Shown here in pieces: positions 29,365 to 42,984 of a DNA stretch of 64,000 nt (positions are counted from its first letter, which is position 1; the number at the start of each line of letters is the position of its first letter). The translations under genes and the position numbers were made by a program. This DNA comes from Symsagittifera roscoffensis (Eukaryota; Xenacoelomorpha; Acoela; Convolutidae): NCBI RefSeq assembly GCF_963678635.1, contig NC_087069.1, positions 13,428,660-13,492,659 on the forward strand, read 5' to 3'. The notes below the pieces were generated by a model. It had not been told where the DNA came from, made no database searches, and worked only from the letters and a program-made list of their open reading frames with translations.

Positions 29365-29368
29365 CTCC
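29365..29368. repeat. Target-site duplication, left of copy 3
   Basis: CTCC directly before the 5' LTR equals CTCC at 51245-51248 directly after the 3' LTR. Four bases fit Ty3/gypsy integration, but such a short match could be chance. Confidence 0.55.
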
Positions 29369-29776
29369 TGGAACCTGATCTAAACTACATTTTATAATTG
29401 GATAAATTGGATATTTTACCACTGTAAAGTATTTAATACTAACCAATCATAATCCATCTAACTAACAACCCACTTATTTGTAGATGCTGAAATTACTTGT
29501 AATTTCAGCACCAGAGAGATTTGAATTTAACTTAGAAATTAGTTGCCTCTCCAAGAGAACTTCAGCAGCCGCAATAAACCAGTATACCCTAGATCTATTG
29601 AGCCTAGCAGAGACTAGTTAAACACCCTGAGACTAGAAAGTATAAGAGTAAGATTAGGACCGGTATTAGACTAAGAAGTTGCACGAATCTATCCGGCCGA
29701 AAATAAGATAGCGTGACGAGCAGACGGTGTACCCTATCCGAAATTACTCTATGAGTTAGAGAATCATCTTAACTCA
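29369..29776 (+). repeat. 5' LTR of copy 3 (408 bp)
   Basis: TGGAACCTGATC to TTAACTCA, followed after TC by the primer-binding region. Confidence 0.93.
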
Positions 29777-29778
29777 TC

Positions 29779-29793
29779 TGGTGCGACCATAAG
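29779..29793 (+). promoter_or_regulatory. Candidate primer-binding site
   Basis: TGGTGCGACCATAAG follows the LTR after two bases, and the identical sequence follows the 5' LTR of copy 4 (56904). TGG is the complement of the tRNA CCA end. The implied tRNA 3' end would read ...GGTCGCACCA; I cannot assign it to a tRNA family from memory. Confidence 0.6.
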
Positions 29794-29892
29794 TCTCAAA
29801 TAAGACCTTAATAGCTTAGAATTAACCAAAAATAGATTAGAAATTAGACAAAACATTTACATTTACATTTACACGATAATAACTTAATTGAA

Positions 29893-30108
29893 ATGTCTCT
29901 ACGACTCAATAGATCAGAGCCGATATTCCGCACAATACTAGAACTACCAGGTATTGGAAAAAGACCTCGGACAAGAGACGATATACGACTACATAGAAAC
30001 TTACCAATTAGTTTCATGGTTGTTAAACAAAAGCCAACACAAACTTTTGTATTTAGAATCTTATTAGCAATGAATTTAGATTTTCATTTACAAACATTAA
30101 AATTTTGA
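29893..30108 (+). CDS. Small leader ORF (71 aa), doubtful
   Basis: First AUG-started frame of the leader (ATGTCTCTACGACTC), Arg/Leu-rich, without recognisable domains. In copy 4 the same ATG (57017) is present but a deletion and stop break the frame. It could be an upstream ORF controlling gag translation, or a first coding exon spliced to the AUG-less ORF2. Confidence 0.35.
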   Translation: MSLRLNRSEPIFRTILELPGIGKRPRTRDDIRLHRNLPISFMVVKQKPTQTFVFRILLAMNLDFHLQTLKF

Positions 30109-30142
30109 AGTAATTCTTCATGATCATTTCAGGCGCTAAACA

Positions 30143-30200
30143 AAATTATTAATGTACAATAACGGTTGATAAAATTATTAATGTACAATAACGATTGATA
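30143..30200 (+). repeat. Short tandem duplication in the leader
   Basis: AAAATTATTAATGTACAATAACG(G/A)TTGAT occurs twice in a row; copy 4 has a single unit (about 57226-57255). Confidence 0.6.
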
Positions 30201-30451
30201 AAAAGATCTCATCGTTTTCCTAATTTCTGCAGTATTATTCAAAACATATTTGAAAAATATTTATTGAAAATAAAAATAAAAATTAGTAGCTTGACAATAA
30301 ATTGTTAGTATATATAAATCATCCTGTTGGTCCAGCTTCATCACCTAAGCATAACAGCAATCATAAACTCACTAACATCATTAAAAAACTAAATCTTTTT
30401 ATTAAATAAATTTAAACCATTTTAAACTTAAATTTACTTAATTTTAAACCA

Positions 30452-30536
30452 GATCATCAAGGCTTATCCTTGGATCTTAATAAATATTTTATCTCATTAA
30501 TTTTAAATTCTGATCATCAAGGCTTATCCTTGGATC
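30452..30536 (+). promoter_or_regulatory. Pair of identical leader hairpins, 60 nt apart
   Basis: Two 25-nt copies (30452-30476, 30512-30536), each GATC, AT bulge, CAAGG, loop CTTAT, CCTTG, GATC. Copy 4 has both (57511-57530, loop lost; 57566-57590, with a G-T wobble that keeps pairing). Position between primer site and gag suits a packaging or dimerisation signal. Confidence 0.5.
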
Positions 30537-30589
30537 AAAAAGAACACTTTTGTACTCCCCCACCCACTTAGCAAGTGTCTAACGACCTC

Positions 30590-31020
30590 AAACGTCGATT
30601 CACTATCCAACCTTTCCAAAAGACCCAGGACTATTAGAAATTTTTAAATAAAACTAACCATTCAAATAAAGTTAAACAGTGAAGAACTTCGGTTATTCAT
30701 CCTTCACTTGAACCCTCCTCTTAACAGACCCAGGATAGATCTTAGACTTAGTAAGTTTAAAATAGTATCTAACGAACTACTTGCGTTCTAATTATACCTG
30801 AACCTTGTGGATCGATTTACTATTCTCCAACCCTTGAACACAATCACTACCCCTAAGTAAGAATAAGTAAGTTAACACCTTAACTTAGTCTAGCCACGAG
30901 AAAGTAAAAAATCATTCTTCGGAATCGTTATACTTTTCTCCTCAACCCTGAACTAAAGACCCAGGTTAAGTTAACCAAAAAATCGTAAGGACTAACTGTC
31001 TTGGAAAATAAAAATCACTA
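30590..31020 (+). repeat. Modular leader repeats and candidate 5' splice donors
   Basis: Three to four imperfect modules of about 110 nt sharing a (T/A)CGATT-ACTAT-CCAACCCTT-like block and AGACCCAGG (about 30632, 30726, 30958). GTAAGT occurs at 30751 and 30867 and is preserved in copy 4 at 57805 and 57921, giving possible donors for a spliced RNA, although the preceding bases (TTA, TAA) are not ideal. Confidence 0.4.
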
Positions 31021-31049
31021 ATAACTTCTTGCATCCCTCATCCTAAACC

Positions 31050-34000
31050 TTGTCATTCAAAAATTTAGGAAATAAACAAACATTCGTTTTACACAATTGT
31101 GAAATAGATAACCAAAAATACGATCTTGTAATCACTCCGCATACACAAACAGTTGGATACATTCGAACAAAACGACAAACAATAAAAAGAAAAATTATAA
31201 ACAAACAAAGACAAATCACACGAAAAGATTTTCAAAAAATAGAAACGCATTTTCTGAATCAGAAGCCAACAGTTTAGACGAACTATACAACTTAAAAGAA
31301 TAAATAGATAAAAATTGTCCCATTCATGATCAATTATATTTGTCCGACTCAGAAACAACTTCAAATTCATCAAAAAGAGGAAAAAGAAGAATAAAAAAGC
31401 AATATAAACACAAACCAGTACACCTGTATAATTGGAATCAACCAATTAGACACATTGATAGTTATATAATAACCGTCATCAAACGAAAAAATGAGCCACA
31501 CTCAAAGTGACGAAAGTCCAGATGAAGATGCAGTTTTTCCCTTTCTTATAGATTCACTCGATGATAGAGGACAAACACGATTTTGTAAGATATTACTCGT
31601 AATTTGTTTGAACCAGGAATCGGTCCATGCAAAGCAGAATTCCCAGATGTAAAAATTAAAAGGCAAATTATTGAACATTATTTGAAAGACATATGTAATC
31701 TAACACAGCAAAACGGAATCTACACCATAGAATTTAGCACACCAAATACAGCCCATCGTAAATATGTAATTCGAACAGACGATATTGAATTAGAATTTTC
31801 AAAACTATTTATAGAATATATCAAAAGCATACAATATCATAATTCACAAAAATCAAACTCCATATTCACTAACGAAGTTTTTGCAATAATATATAGTTAT
31901 ATATCTATATTGGAAAAAACAGAAGTTCAAAGTATATCACCAACAGAAACATCCAAACATACAAAAGTACGAAAGGAATTCACAGTATTTTCAACATTTT
32001 TCAATATAATCCGCGAAAATTTCACCAATAATGATGTCTCACAAAACACTAAACATGATTTACAAAAGATTTTAGCAGGGTTTATAATAGATTATTTCAC
32101 CCACAATTTAGCTTTAATTTCACAAGCAAGAAAAAATTTCAGACCCCAAATTACCAATGACGACACTGTCCTTTCAGAACAATCAGATTACGTTTGGGAC
32201 CCTGACTGGTCTCATCCAGCATTTCTGAATATTTCACAAGATATCTCGATTCAAGCAATAAGTACAATATCTTTCCATAGAGATTATGTAAGAGTAATAC
32301 TATTAACGAACGACGCAACACCATTAAATTATAATAAATTTTTACTTGATAAACGAAACAACAGCTTAAATTCAACATTCATACATAATGAAAATCTCAA
32401 TGGAACAAGAAATCTTACACAACAAAATATTCAAACACCATCACACTTCATAAATGAAAAAATCGTCCAAACAACAGCAACAACTACACAACAAAGTATT
32501 TCACCAATACATTCCAATCTGACAACACCAAGAAATACAAATACATTACTAACACAAGTAACATTACAATCAACCGTTAAACCTTCGGTTGCTCCAAAAT
32601 ATTCACATCTCGACTATCAAACGTATAGACCAATGACAATACCGTCAAAAACACGAAAACCGTTCACAAGAAACACTTTTGCAGAACACAATTATAATTA
32701 TGCTCACCAACAAAAACAAATCAACCTCCCCGAAAAAAACACAAAATTTAAATCACGTATGTTCCTTTATTGGAATCTCCCAAAAACATCAACCAAGTCA
32801 GTAAATTTTCCAGATAATCCACACCCTACACGGGATCATAGTGAAAATTACCCATTTTTTCAACAGAATAAAAAGAAACAACATACACCGTATAACACAA
32901 ACTACTTATCATCTGATGATGATGATCACTACCAGCCAGATATTTTCGCACCATATACTAAAGAATATCGCACACAAAGACCGCGACAATCTCAACCATA
33001 CCAAAATATGAAAATTTACCCACAAAATCCAACAGATATACAAAATCCACAACAAATGCATATACAAAACCCATTTAACACACAATCTTTTCAACCAATA
33101 CAACCACAAAACCCAATGTTAATGCATTCTTATCAATCAACTCAAATGCAAAATGAAAAACCGCTTCCATATTACCTTCAGCAACACGAAATAACAAAAA
33201 ATCAACTTTCAAATTTTTCACAAATGCCAAATGCCGCAGAATCACTACAGATGACAATGAAACCATACCTCATGGTTGGATCATCAATAACATCCAATAA
33301 ACCACTGATTGTATTCACAGGAACAGACCCTGAATATTCTGTAGAAGATTACCTAAATGCAGTAACAGCAAATTTAATTTTAAACATAGGACCTGAACCA
33401 ATTAATACGCCACTCCATCAAAATTGGATACATAGACGCACAGCGTTAATACAAACAACACTAGATGGCGCAGCTCAAAAATGGTTTTCAGTATTACCCA
33501 TAGAAATAAAATCAGACTGGAAGAGATTCACACAAGAATTTTCAAAAATGTTTGATTCTGAAAGGAACAAACAACACCAAAGATTTTTTATGCAACGAAA
33601 TACGCAGATTACCATATGAAACAATTAAACAATTAGCAGTACGTATCGAAACACTAGTTCGAAAATCATATTCACTTAATGCACATGATTACAAAAACAC
33701 AAAAATGACAGAAATTTTAATGATGACCTTAACACCTCAATTAAGGAAAATAGCTATAAAAGAGAGCATCTCATCCTTCCTCAATTCGAGAACCAGATTT
33801 AGATTTTAGAAAATTAGTAGATAAACTAGAACAAGCAGAAATAACAATGAAACTTGAAGAAACCGAAAATCTAAAACTACAATATGCTAATCGAGTTGAA
33901 ACAATTACTACACATATAAATCATGTACAAGAATCAGACACAGACCTGATTGAAAAAATCACTGAAATACTAAACATCTATGAAAGAAACCCAAATTTTA

Positions 34001-37000
34001 AAGGCAAACCATCTTTCAAAAATTGGTGTAATTTTTGCCGACGATACGGACACATTATTTTTGAATGTAGACAAAAACAACAAGACAATCAGAATAAACC
34101 TCAAATCAATACATGAAAAAAGACCAAAATCTACCAAACAAAAATATATATAGTAATAACAGTTCAGGAAAACCACTTCAAAGCAACTCAAAATACACAA
34201 GAAATCAATCACCATATAACTCAAGTTATAGAGGTAGATCACCCGAACGAGGAAATACACGAAATTTCTCACAAAATAGATATAACCGATCGAATAGCCA
34301 AAATAACCAAAATCACTATTCACGATCAAGTTCCAATACAACACATTTTGTTTGTGGATCCCGTTCCCAATCAAACCAAGGAATAGACACTATTCCAATA
34401 ATCAATCACGAAACTCATCATACAACAGAAATAGAAACTATTCGCACAATAGAAATAGAATTACCCAAACAATAGATCGAGAAATAACTCATATAATAGA
34501 TCGAATTATCACAGATCAAATGATAACTATCAAAACAGATCATAAAATAATTCACAAAATCGAAACTCAAGTTACAATAATCGGTACAGAAATTATTCCC
34601 AGTCACCACATATGAATAATAACCGTTATCCCGATTCTAAACATCGATACAGAAGTAGCACACCAAAACATCGAAGACACATAAATCAAGTGCAAACAAA
34701 TTAAGAAACAACTTCAGACCCTCCAGGTATTGATGATACAGGAAGTAACGAATTACAACTAATTCATATAAATTGTGAATCATCAGATACAGAAAGTGAT
34801 ACAGATAATATCATCTCAGTAAATAAGATAACAGTCGAAAACGACTATGAAAGTATCATATATGAACAACCTTTCACTTCACATATATATGAAATTCAAT
34901 TGGAACTCCTCCACAATTACTATATTGGACTAATTGATAATACACAAACTACACAAGAAGTAAACGAAATTAACACAGTAATTAAACCCGATAAAGAAGA
35001 TGAAATACAATGCTCAAACACAAAACATATTTACCAAAATATACAAAAAGAACAACCAAGAGAAAAAATTTGGACAATTCCTTTTCTCTAAGAGAGTCCA
35101 AAAAATAAAGAACTTCAACCACCAGATCTTGAAATTGATTTTTTAATTGACTCAGGAGCAGAATCAAATATAATTAATATTCCCACATGGAATGAAATCA
35201 AAACATTGCATCCAAATTTAACACCTCTTGAAACCTCTAGCAAATTAGCAACAGCACAAGGATCAACATTAGTAAATTATGGAAAAATCCAATTATTCCT
35301 TCTTCCCTTAAGAACAAAGGAACAAAACAAAATTTTGAACAAACCATTTAAACAAATATTTCATTTTACTGATATTAAACACAATATCATTGGCATACCA
35401 TTTATATTTAAATATATACCAACAATCAACATCTTAAATAGTAAGATACATATCAAAGATAAATACACAAAAACAAAAATCACAGCCTTAACATTCTTCC
35501 AAAGATTAAACAAACAACCGCCAATTTTCTCAAAATTTTACCCCATTTACAATCAACAACGGAAACACTTGAAACCACTATCAGGAAATATATATAATTT
35601 TTCAATAAAACAAGTTCATCAGTATGACAAAAGTCAAAACAAACAACAACTTTTCTTGTCAGACTTCGAATTTAAACCTATTCACAAATTTTTCAAAATT
35701 ACAATCTCATCTATAAAATACTCGAAAAATACGAATTGCGACATCATTTCATTACACGTGTATAATAATACACCATATCAAGTAATATTACCCTCAGGTC
35801 TTTTAGGATATTGTGAAACAAATGCTACAATTTCACCTATAAATGAAGTAGCCTACCGCGTAAATAATATACTCCAATTATTAGATATTTGTCAATCAAC
35901 AATTCTTGACGAAGAATTATCCATAAATAATATAATAAGTAATGAAAAAAGAAACACAGATTACTTCACAAAAACACCATATTTTAAACCAACCTTCAAT
36001 ATAACGAATTACACAAAAGAGCAACAAAAGTTTTTAACAATGTTTAATTTTGAACACTCACAAATTACACAAATTTAATTTGATAAATTAGCAAAACAAC
36101 TGTTAAAATATTCAACAATTTGTGCAACATCAAAATTTGACGTTGGAAAAATTAGTTCATCACTACATCTTCCGTTAAAACCTGACGCAGTTTTCAAAAA
36201 ACAAAGAGCAAGTAATGTACCAATTCACTTACATGACAAAGTAAACAGATTACTTGACATTTTAGAACAATACAAAATTATCTCACCAGTAAATAAAGAA
36301 AAACAACCAAAAGGAAACACCTTCATTAACCCCGCTATCATTCTAGCAAATGGTGAATCGCTAAAAATAGTTTTAGACGCTAGATACCTCAATTCACTAA
36401 TTGACGAATCAAAATACAATTGGCCCATTGAACCAATACAAGTTATCTTAACAAAGATAATGGTAAATACTTCACAACCGCAGATATGAATAGTGCATAT
36501 AACCAAATGCCACTAGATGAACAATCACGACGTTTAACACAATTTGTTATTGGAAATCAACATTATGAATTTAATCGCTTATTCTATGGAATATCCATAG
36601 GACCAGCAGCTTTTTCAGCTTTTCTGAGTAAAATTTTTAGACCACTAATACTCAAAAAAAATGCAATCACCTATTTAGACGATGTTTTTATGCAATCAGA
36701 AACCAAAGACGAGATGTTTACAGTTTTAGAACAATACCATAAGATACTTCAGAACAAAAATCTGAAAGCAGCCCCCAATAAATCACACTTTTTTTTAACA
36801 CGCGTTAAGTTTTTAGGACATAATATTGAACGAAACACTATCACTCCATTAAAATCACGCATTGATGCAATCCAAAAACTTCAACCACCTACAAATAAAA
36901 AGAAAATCCAAGAATTCCTTGGAATGTTAAATTTCTTAAGTAAATACGTTTACAAATGCAATTATACTTAAGATCTTTTTATAACATCCTCAGACAACAA

Positions 37001-38915
37001 AATAATTTTGAATGGACTACTGAACATCAAACACGATTTGAAGAAATTAAAAAACTCTTAACTGAACAAATTTCAAACACAATTCCAGATCCAAATCAAC
37101 CATTCTATGCAATGTGCGATGCTTCAAATTTTGGCATCGGCGCAGCATTGCTACAATCACATAGTGGAACAAATAAAATGAACCTTATATCAGCAAATTC
37201 ACGATTATTCACACAAGCAGAGCTGCGACTCTCAATTCTAATGAGAGAATGTACAGCTATAATTTATACACTTACAGAATATGAATTTCTGATACTTGGA
37301 ACAAAACACCCAACAGTTTTATTCACAGATCATAAACCAATTATATTTCTCTTTACACAAAAATCAAATCCAAATCAAAGAGTTTATAGATTTCAACTAA
37401 TTCTAATGAAATTGTCAAACTTACAAATAGTTTGGACAGCAGGAAAAAACCTTGCATTACCAGATAACTTAAGTAGAAATACGCCACCTGAATTACTTAC
37501 ACGAAAAACTACAGTTGAAATACCACAGAATATTAAGTTCCATCTCGCAAAGAATGAAACATCACCTCGATTAGAATATTAATACGCAGTAAAAACTGAT
37601 ATTGATCAATCACAAAAAAATAATCTAAAACATTTTCCACTCTACTTAGATTGCCAAAATAATCACTATGAAGTTGATTTACTTGGAACATCAACTTTTA
37701 AACCAATTCCATACTCACAATGGATAAAAATAACCACATTGTAATGCTTATTATGTTTACACGACGCTATATGAACATTGATAGCTAATTTCGGATTACC
37801 CGAAATTTTAGTTACAGACAACGGTACAGAATTCGTAAATAATGAAATCATCACACTATGCCACTTATATAATATCAAACATAAACCACGTACATCTCAT
37901 GCACCTTGGAAAAACGGTTTAGTCGAAGGTATGAACCGTTCACTACAAGAATATCTCAGATGTATCATAAATGGAAATGATACAAAATACACAGAATGGT
38001 CAGCAGATGTAAAATTATTTCCCTTAGCATACAATTCACAAATCACGACAACTTTAGGAATGTCACCATACGAAATGGTTTTTAATCAAAAGCCACGTAA
38101 ACCAATTATGTTTACAGCAAATTCCCATAAAAATGCACAAGGTTATTGCCAACCAAATAAAGACTCAATTTGTTATAACCTACCTTTACACACACATGAT
38201 GAAGATCATTTTCATCACCCACAAATTCTTAAATTAGCCTCCGGCACACATACCGAATGGATATTAAATAGAGATAAAAAACACAATGATATTTACCAAA
38301 AAGTAACAAAGAAATTGTTACAAAGGCAAAACATTAACGATCAAATTAATTCACGCTTTACACAAGCCACAGATTTAAAAATTGGAACATTTTTTTAATA
38401 CCTAACTTTAATACGCAAAAAGGAATCTCTAAGAAATTACAACCACTTCGAAAAGGACCATACCAAATCATTGCCAAACCCACTGACGTAACGTATAAAC
38501 TAACAGATCCAACTAAAAAAGAAATTGTTCAACATCGAAAAAATCTATTGCCCTACTACCCAAAAGAATACGCACTACGCGAATTAACTCAATTATATTC
38601 TTTCACAGGTTTAAAAGTTATTCAAATCATCCGCATACAGAAAAAGAAATAGATGAACAACACAACGTTCATCATGAAAATCAAAATCAAAAACAAACCA
38701 CAACTCAAAACAATCATATAAAACCAGACCCAAAAATACCTCAAAAAGAAAGAACAAACAGGAAATTGATAGAAACAATTTTACTACAAGAACAAGTAGA
38801 AAAATCAGAACATAGAGAATCATCACGACTTAGAAATCAACCACGTGAAAACTACAAAACATTCATCCCACAATCTAAAATATTAAAGAAAGTTGAATTT
38901 CAAAAACAACTTTAA
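31050..38915 (+). pseudogene. gag-pol: Decayed gag-pol of copy 3
   Basis: Homologous to copy 1 gag-pol over its whole length. The presumed start ATG is TTG here (31050); copy 4 retains ATG at the same place. Frameshifts or stops occur near 31275, 33590, 33770, 34098, 34475, 35090, 36078, 36470, 36955 and 37580. It supplies the N-terminal Gag region missing from copy 1 (about 520 residues before the position of nucleotide 354 in copy 1). The zinc knuckle (about 34024-34065), protease DSGAE (about 35152), RT with YLDD and RNase H are recognisable. About 800 bp coding the integrase zinc domain and first catalytic Asp are deleted at about 37735; the later integrase and GPY module remain (37778-38510). 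Confidence 0.9.
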
Positions 38916-39544
38916 TTTTAAAATAAATAAATTTTGCACCTCTGGATCATTTTGAACTTTCATTTTTCAAAATAACATGCTGACAAACACGCGACAATTC
39001 TAGTCCAGATTCAGCCAATAGGATTCACTGAAATCCGTCACCTTCTATATCTCTAACACCAACCTATTAGCCGAAAGATATTAAACTCCAGGCATATCTA
39101 TAACTATAACTTTACAACCTCCAGGTCAAAACTAAGCAACTCGCTAAAACTTGACAACTAAATTAAACACCACCAAAATATTACAACCCTCCCCTATCTT
39201 ATAACGCAAATATCAACAATGTTTTACCAACTCAGACCTCAAAAACCCTCCCACCAAAAATAACAAATTAGCCTAAAGAACAAATATTTCAAAAATACCC
39301 TAGATCACCCGGCAAATAAAATTAAAGCAAAGAAGACCTCCTGAACACCATGAAATTAGCCCGCAACAATTTTTCATAAAACTCAACCCACTTGTCAAAA
39401 AACCAATAAATAATCCGACCACACTTGAATCTCGCCCCAAACAACAAAAAATACTCGACGAAGAAATCCTTTCTTAAATGCTTTTCTCTTAAACAGTCAA
39501 AATCTTAAAAAATAAAATCTTAAATCTTTTATTAAACTTTTTCA
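38916..39544 (+). other. Non-coding spacer, unit 1
   Basis: Equivalent of 7413-8039 in copy 1. At its end the T-rich tract and acceptor-like site are lost by the 170-bp deletion. Confidence 0.6.
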
Positions 39545-39733
39545 TGGATACGAACAATTTTTAGTAGAACAGATATTTTTTTACTATTTGTAATTTTCAT
39601 CATATTTTTATCATCCCTAATACTGGCAATGTGCAAATGTGTAAAAAAGGCAATAGTCACATTCGCCTTAGCAACAATCCTTTTAATTCTTTTCATTGAA
39701 GAATACTACAATAAACATAAATCTTCCCACTAG
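39545..39733 (+). pseudogene. Small membrane protein, unit 1, start lost
   Basis: Same 62-aa frame as at 8240-8428 but the deletion upstream changes the start so that ATG is out of frame; otherwise open to TAG at 39731. Confidence 0.55.
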
Positions 39734-40878
39734 AAAAAAATCAATCGAACACTTTCAAAAATTGCTAACCAACATTCACAAACTCAGTCTTCACCGACAT
39801 TATCCCAAGAAAATCCAGCAATACCCACAACTACCCAAAGCCCCCAAACATCCACACGAATTTCTTTTCAAGATAATCCATACACTTTTGAAGAACGACA
39901 CGCTCGCTTATCCGAACCATTAGAACCAGTTCAGCGACAGGCACCTCTAAGTGAACCAACATATAATTTGTACCCCACATTACCACAAGAATTAAGCAGA
40001 ATAAGAAACATTAGTCAAAACCAAATTACAGTCGAAATAAATAGACAAATTATACATCCACGACGAAACAGAAGTTTTCAAACCCCTAGAGTTCATTTTG
40101 ATATACCCCAATCACCTACACCAACTACTTCAGAAAATCCAAGTAGTACATTACCAGAAACTCCCCCACTCCTTTCACAACGTAGCACCTCAAGTATACC
40201 CTCAGATTACTTAGGTTCAACACCAACATCTGAGCAAATACGTGAAAATCCCTTTAACCCCCCCCCCCCAATCCCACCGCACGACTACCATATTGGACAA
40301 CACACTCTTATACACAAGGTGAACCAAACTTAGTAAATGATTCAATAGATATTTCTACGGATACAACATCATCATCACTACCAGAAACATTATCACTACC
40401 GTCAACACCATCATTAATTCAAATCTCACCGACACTTTTCCCTTTAATTTTTCCAAATAACCTCGACGCTAGATATCGAGAACAATCATCAACAAATATC
40501 CCTTTACGATTAGATTGGAACACATTCGTAGCACCCCCACCAATATTTGGACAACATCAAGGAAGTAACCGACTCCACAGTTGGGCACTCAATAGACTAC
40601 AATATAGACAAGATATCCACGAAGATATTCGAGAACACAATATTCAAATACTTCAACAGAATAATCTCCAATTAAATTTTGAAATCACGATCAAACTTAA
40701 TAATATTGTTCAACATCCCTACTCATTAAATCCACCAAATATAATAGCTCAATCGCTACCACCACCATTTATAACAACTGAACTAATATATAAATACGAT
40801 AGATATACCAAAAACACAATTGGTTACATCACATTTTATAACCCATACTCAGGATTATCATACACATGTATATTCTAA
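39734..40878 (+). pseudogene. ORF2, unit 1
   Basis: Continues in frame after the TAG of the membrane frame. Frame is broken by a poly-C run of 12 (40258-40269) where copy 1 has six C, after which the reading frame shifts. The C-terminal part is similar to copy 1 and ends over the env start. Confidence 0.7.
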
Positions 40879-41516
40879 AAATATTAACATTTCAACACAT
40901 CTTTTTTCTAATATTTTCCAACCAGAACACAAATCCTTCTCCTCGCACAGGACCCCAGGATTTATTATTAACACACTAAGATTTTGAAGAAAACGAACAA
41001 AAAACACTACACAAATATGCAATAAATCAAGTATCACAATGCGAAACAGAACCACAAGCTATAGAAACTACAAATGTATTAGCAACATTGTATTCAAAAG
41101 CCCGAGCAACAACAGTCACAGGATATAAATTTACAGCAACATTTTCCGAAAAGAAAGTACACTGTTCACAAGTTTCCAATGGAAATAAGAACCGACTTGA
41201 TCACGAATCATTCTATCAAAGTAATATAGAACGACTTTTACATCTAGATCCCGATGATTGTAAAAACGAACTACTCAGACTAAACATCACAAGAAATAGA
41301 AACACAGACAGAAAAATAGTAAATTTCCAAGTCTTTGCCGATTCTGTACACCAAGCACAACTTGAAAGATATCAAGGACATATAAAACTGGACGGAAAAT
41401 ACCCATACAACGGCGCACACGGAAGATTAACTTATGACATACACGATAAACACTGGATACCACACATTGGAATAAATGACCCCTCAAACTGCAAAGCAGA
41501 CACAAAAAATAAAGGA
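40866..41516 (+). pseudogene. env: Truncated env, unit 1
   Basis: Signal peptide and about 215 codons of the ectodomain, with a stop near 40978 where the conserved YDC motif begins, cut by the duplication junction and followed by RNase H sequence of unit 2. Confidence 0.75.
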
Positions 41517-42984
41517 CCTTGCATTACCAGATAACTTAAGTAGAAATACGCCACCTGAATTACTTACACGAAAAACTACAGTTGAAATACCACAGAATAT
41601 TAAGTTCCATCTCGCAAAGAATGAAACATCACCTCGATTAGAATGTAAATACGCAGTAAAAACTGATATTGATCAATCACAAAAAAATAATCTACAACAT
41701 TTTCCACTCTACTTAGATTGCCAAAATAATCACTATGAAGTTGATTTACTTGGAACATCAACTTTTAAACCAATTCCATACTCACAATGGATAAAAAACA
41801 ACGACATTGTAATGCTTATTATGTTTACACGACGCTGTATGAACATTGATAGCTAAATTCGGATTACCCGAAACTTTAGTTACAGACAACGGTACAGAAT
41901 TCATAAATAATGAAATCATCACACTATGCCACTTATATAATATCAAACATAAACCACGTACATCTCATGCACCTTGGACAAACGGTTTAGTCGAAGGTAT
42001 GAACCGTTCACTACAAGAATATCTCAGATGTATCATAAATGGAAATGATACAAAATACACAGAATGGTCAGCAGATGTAAAATTATTTCCCTTAGCATAC
42101 AATTCTCAAATCACGACAACTTTAGGAATGTCACCATACGAAATGGTTTTTAATCAAAAGCCACGTAAACCAATTATGTTTACAGCAAATTCCCATAAAA
42201 ATGCACAAGGTTATTGCCAACCAAATAAAGACTCAATTTGTTATAACCTACCTTTACACACACATGATGAAGATCATTTTCATCACCCACAAATTCTTAA
42301 ATTAGCCTCCGGCACACATACCGAATGGATATTAAATAGAGATAAAAAACACAATGATATTTACCAAAAAGTAACAAAGAAATTGTTACAAAGGCAAAAC
42401 ATTAACGATCAAATTAATTCACGCTTTACACAAGCCACAGATTTAAAAATTGGAACATTTTTTTTAATACCTAACTTTAATACGCAAAAAGGAATCTCTA
42501 AGAAATTACAACCACTTCGAAAAGGACCATACCAAATCATTGCCAAACCCACTGACGTAACGTATAAACTAACAAATCCAACTAAAAAAGAAATTGTTCA
42601 ACATCGAAAAAATCTATTGCCCTACTACCCAAAAGAATACGCACTACGCGAATTAACTCAATTATATTCTTTCACAGGTTTAAAAGTTATTCAAATCATC
42701 CACATACAGAAAAAGAAATAGATGAACAACACAACGTTCATCATGAAAATCAAAATCAAAAACAAACCACAACTCAAAACAATCATATAAAACCAGACCC
42801 AAAAATACCTCAAAAAGAAAGAACAAACAGGAAATTGATAGAAACAATTTTACTACAAGAACAAGTAGAAAAATCAGAACATAGAGAATCATCACGACTT
42901 AGAAATCAACCACGTGAAAACTACAAAATATTCATCCCACAATCTAAAATATTAAAGAAAGTTGAATTTCAAAAACAACTTTAA
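41517..42984 (+). pseudogene. Pol C-terminal fragment, unit 2
   Basis: Repeats the end of RNase H and the deleted integrase. A 291-codon run (41846-42721) holds the second Asp and the Glu of the integrase triad and the GPY module but not the first Asp or the zinc domain, so it cannot be an active integrase. Confidence 0.85.

Noticed and set aside
41476..41856. Apparent env-to-RNase H fusion frame
   Set aside because: It spans the duplication junction and mixes frames; a structural accident, not a gene.
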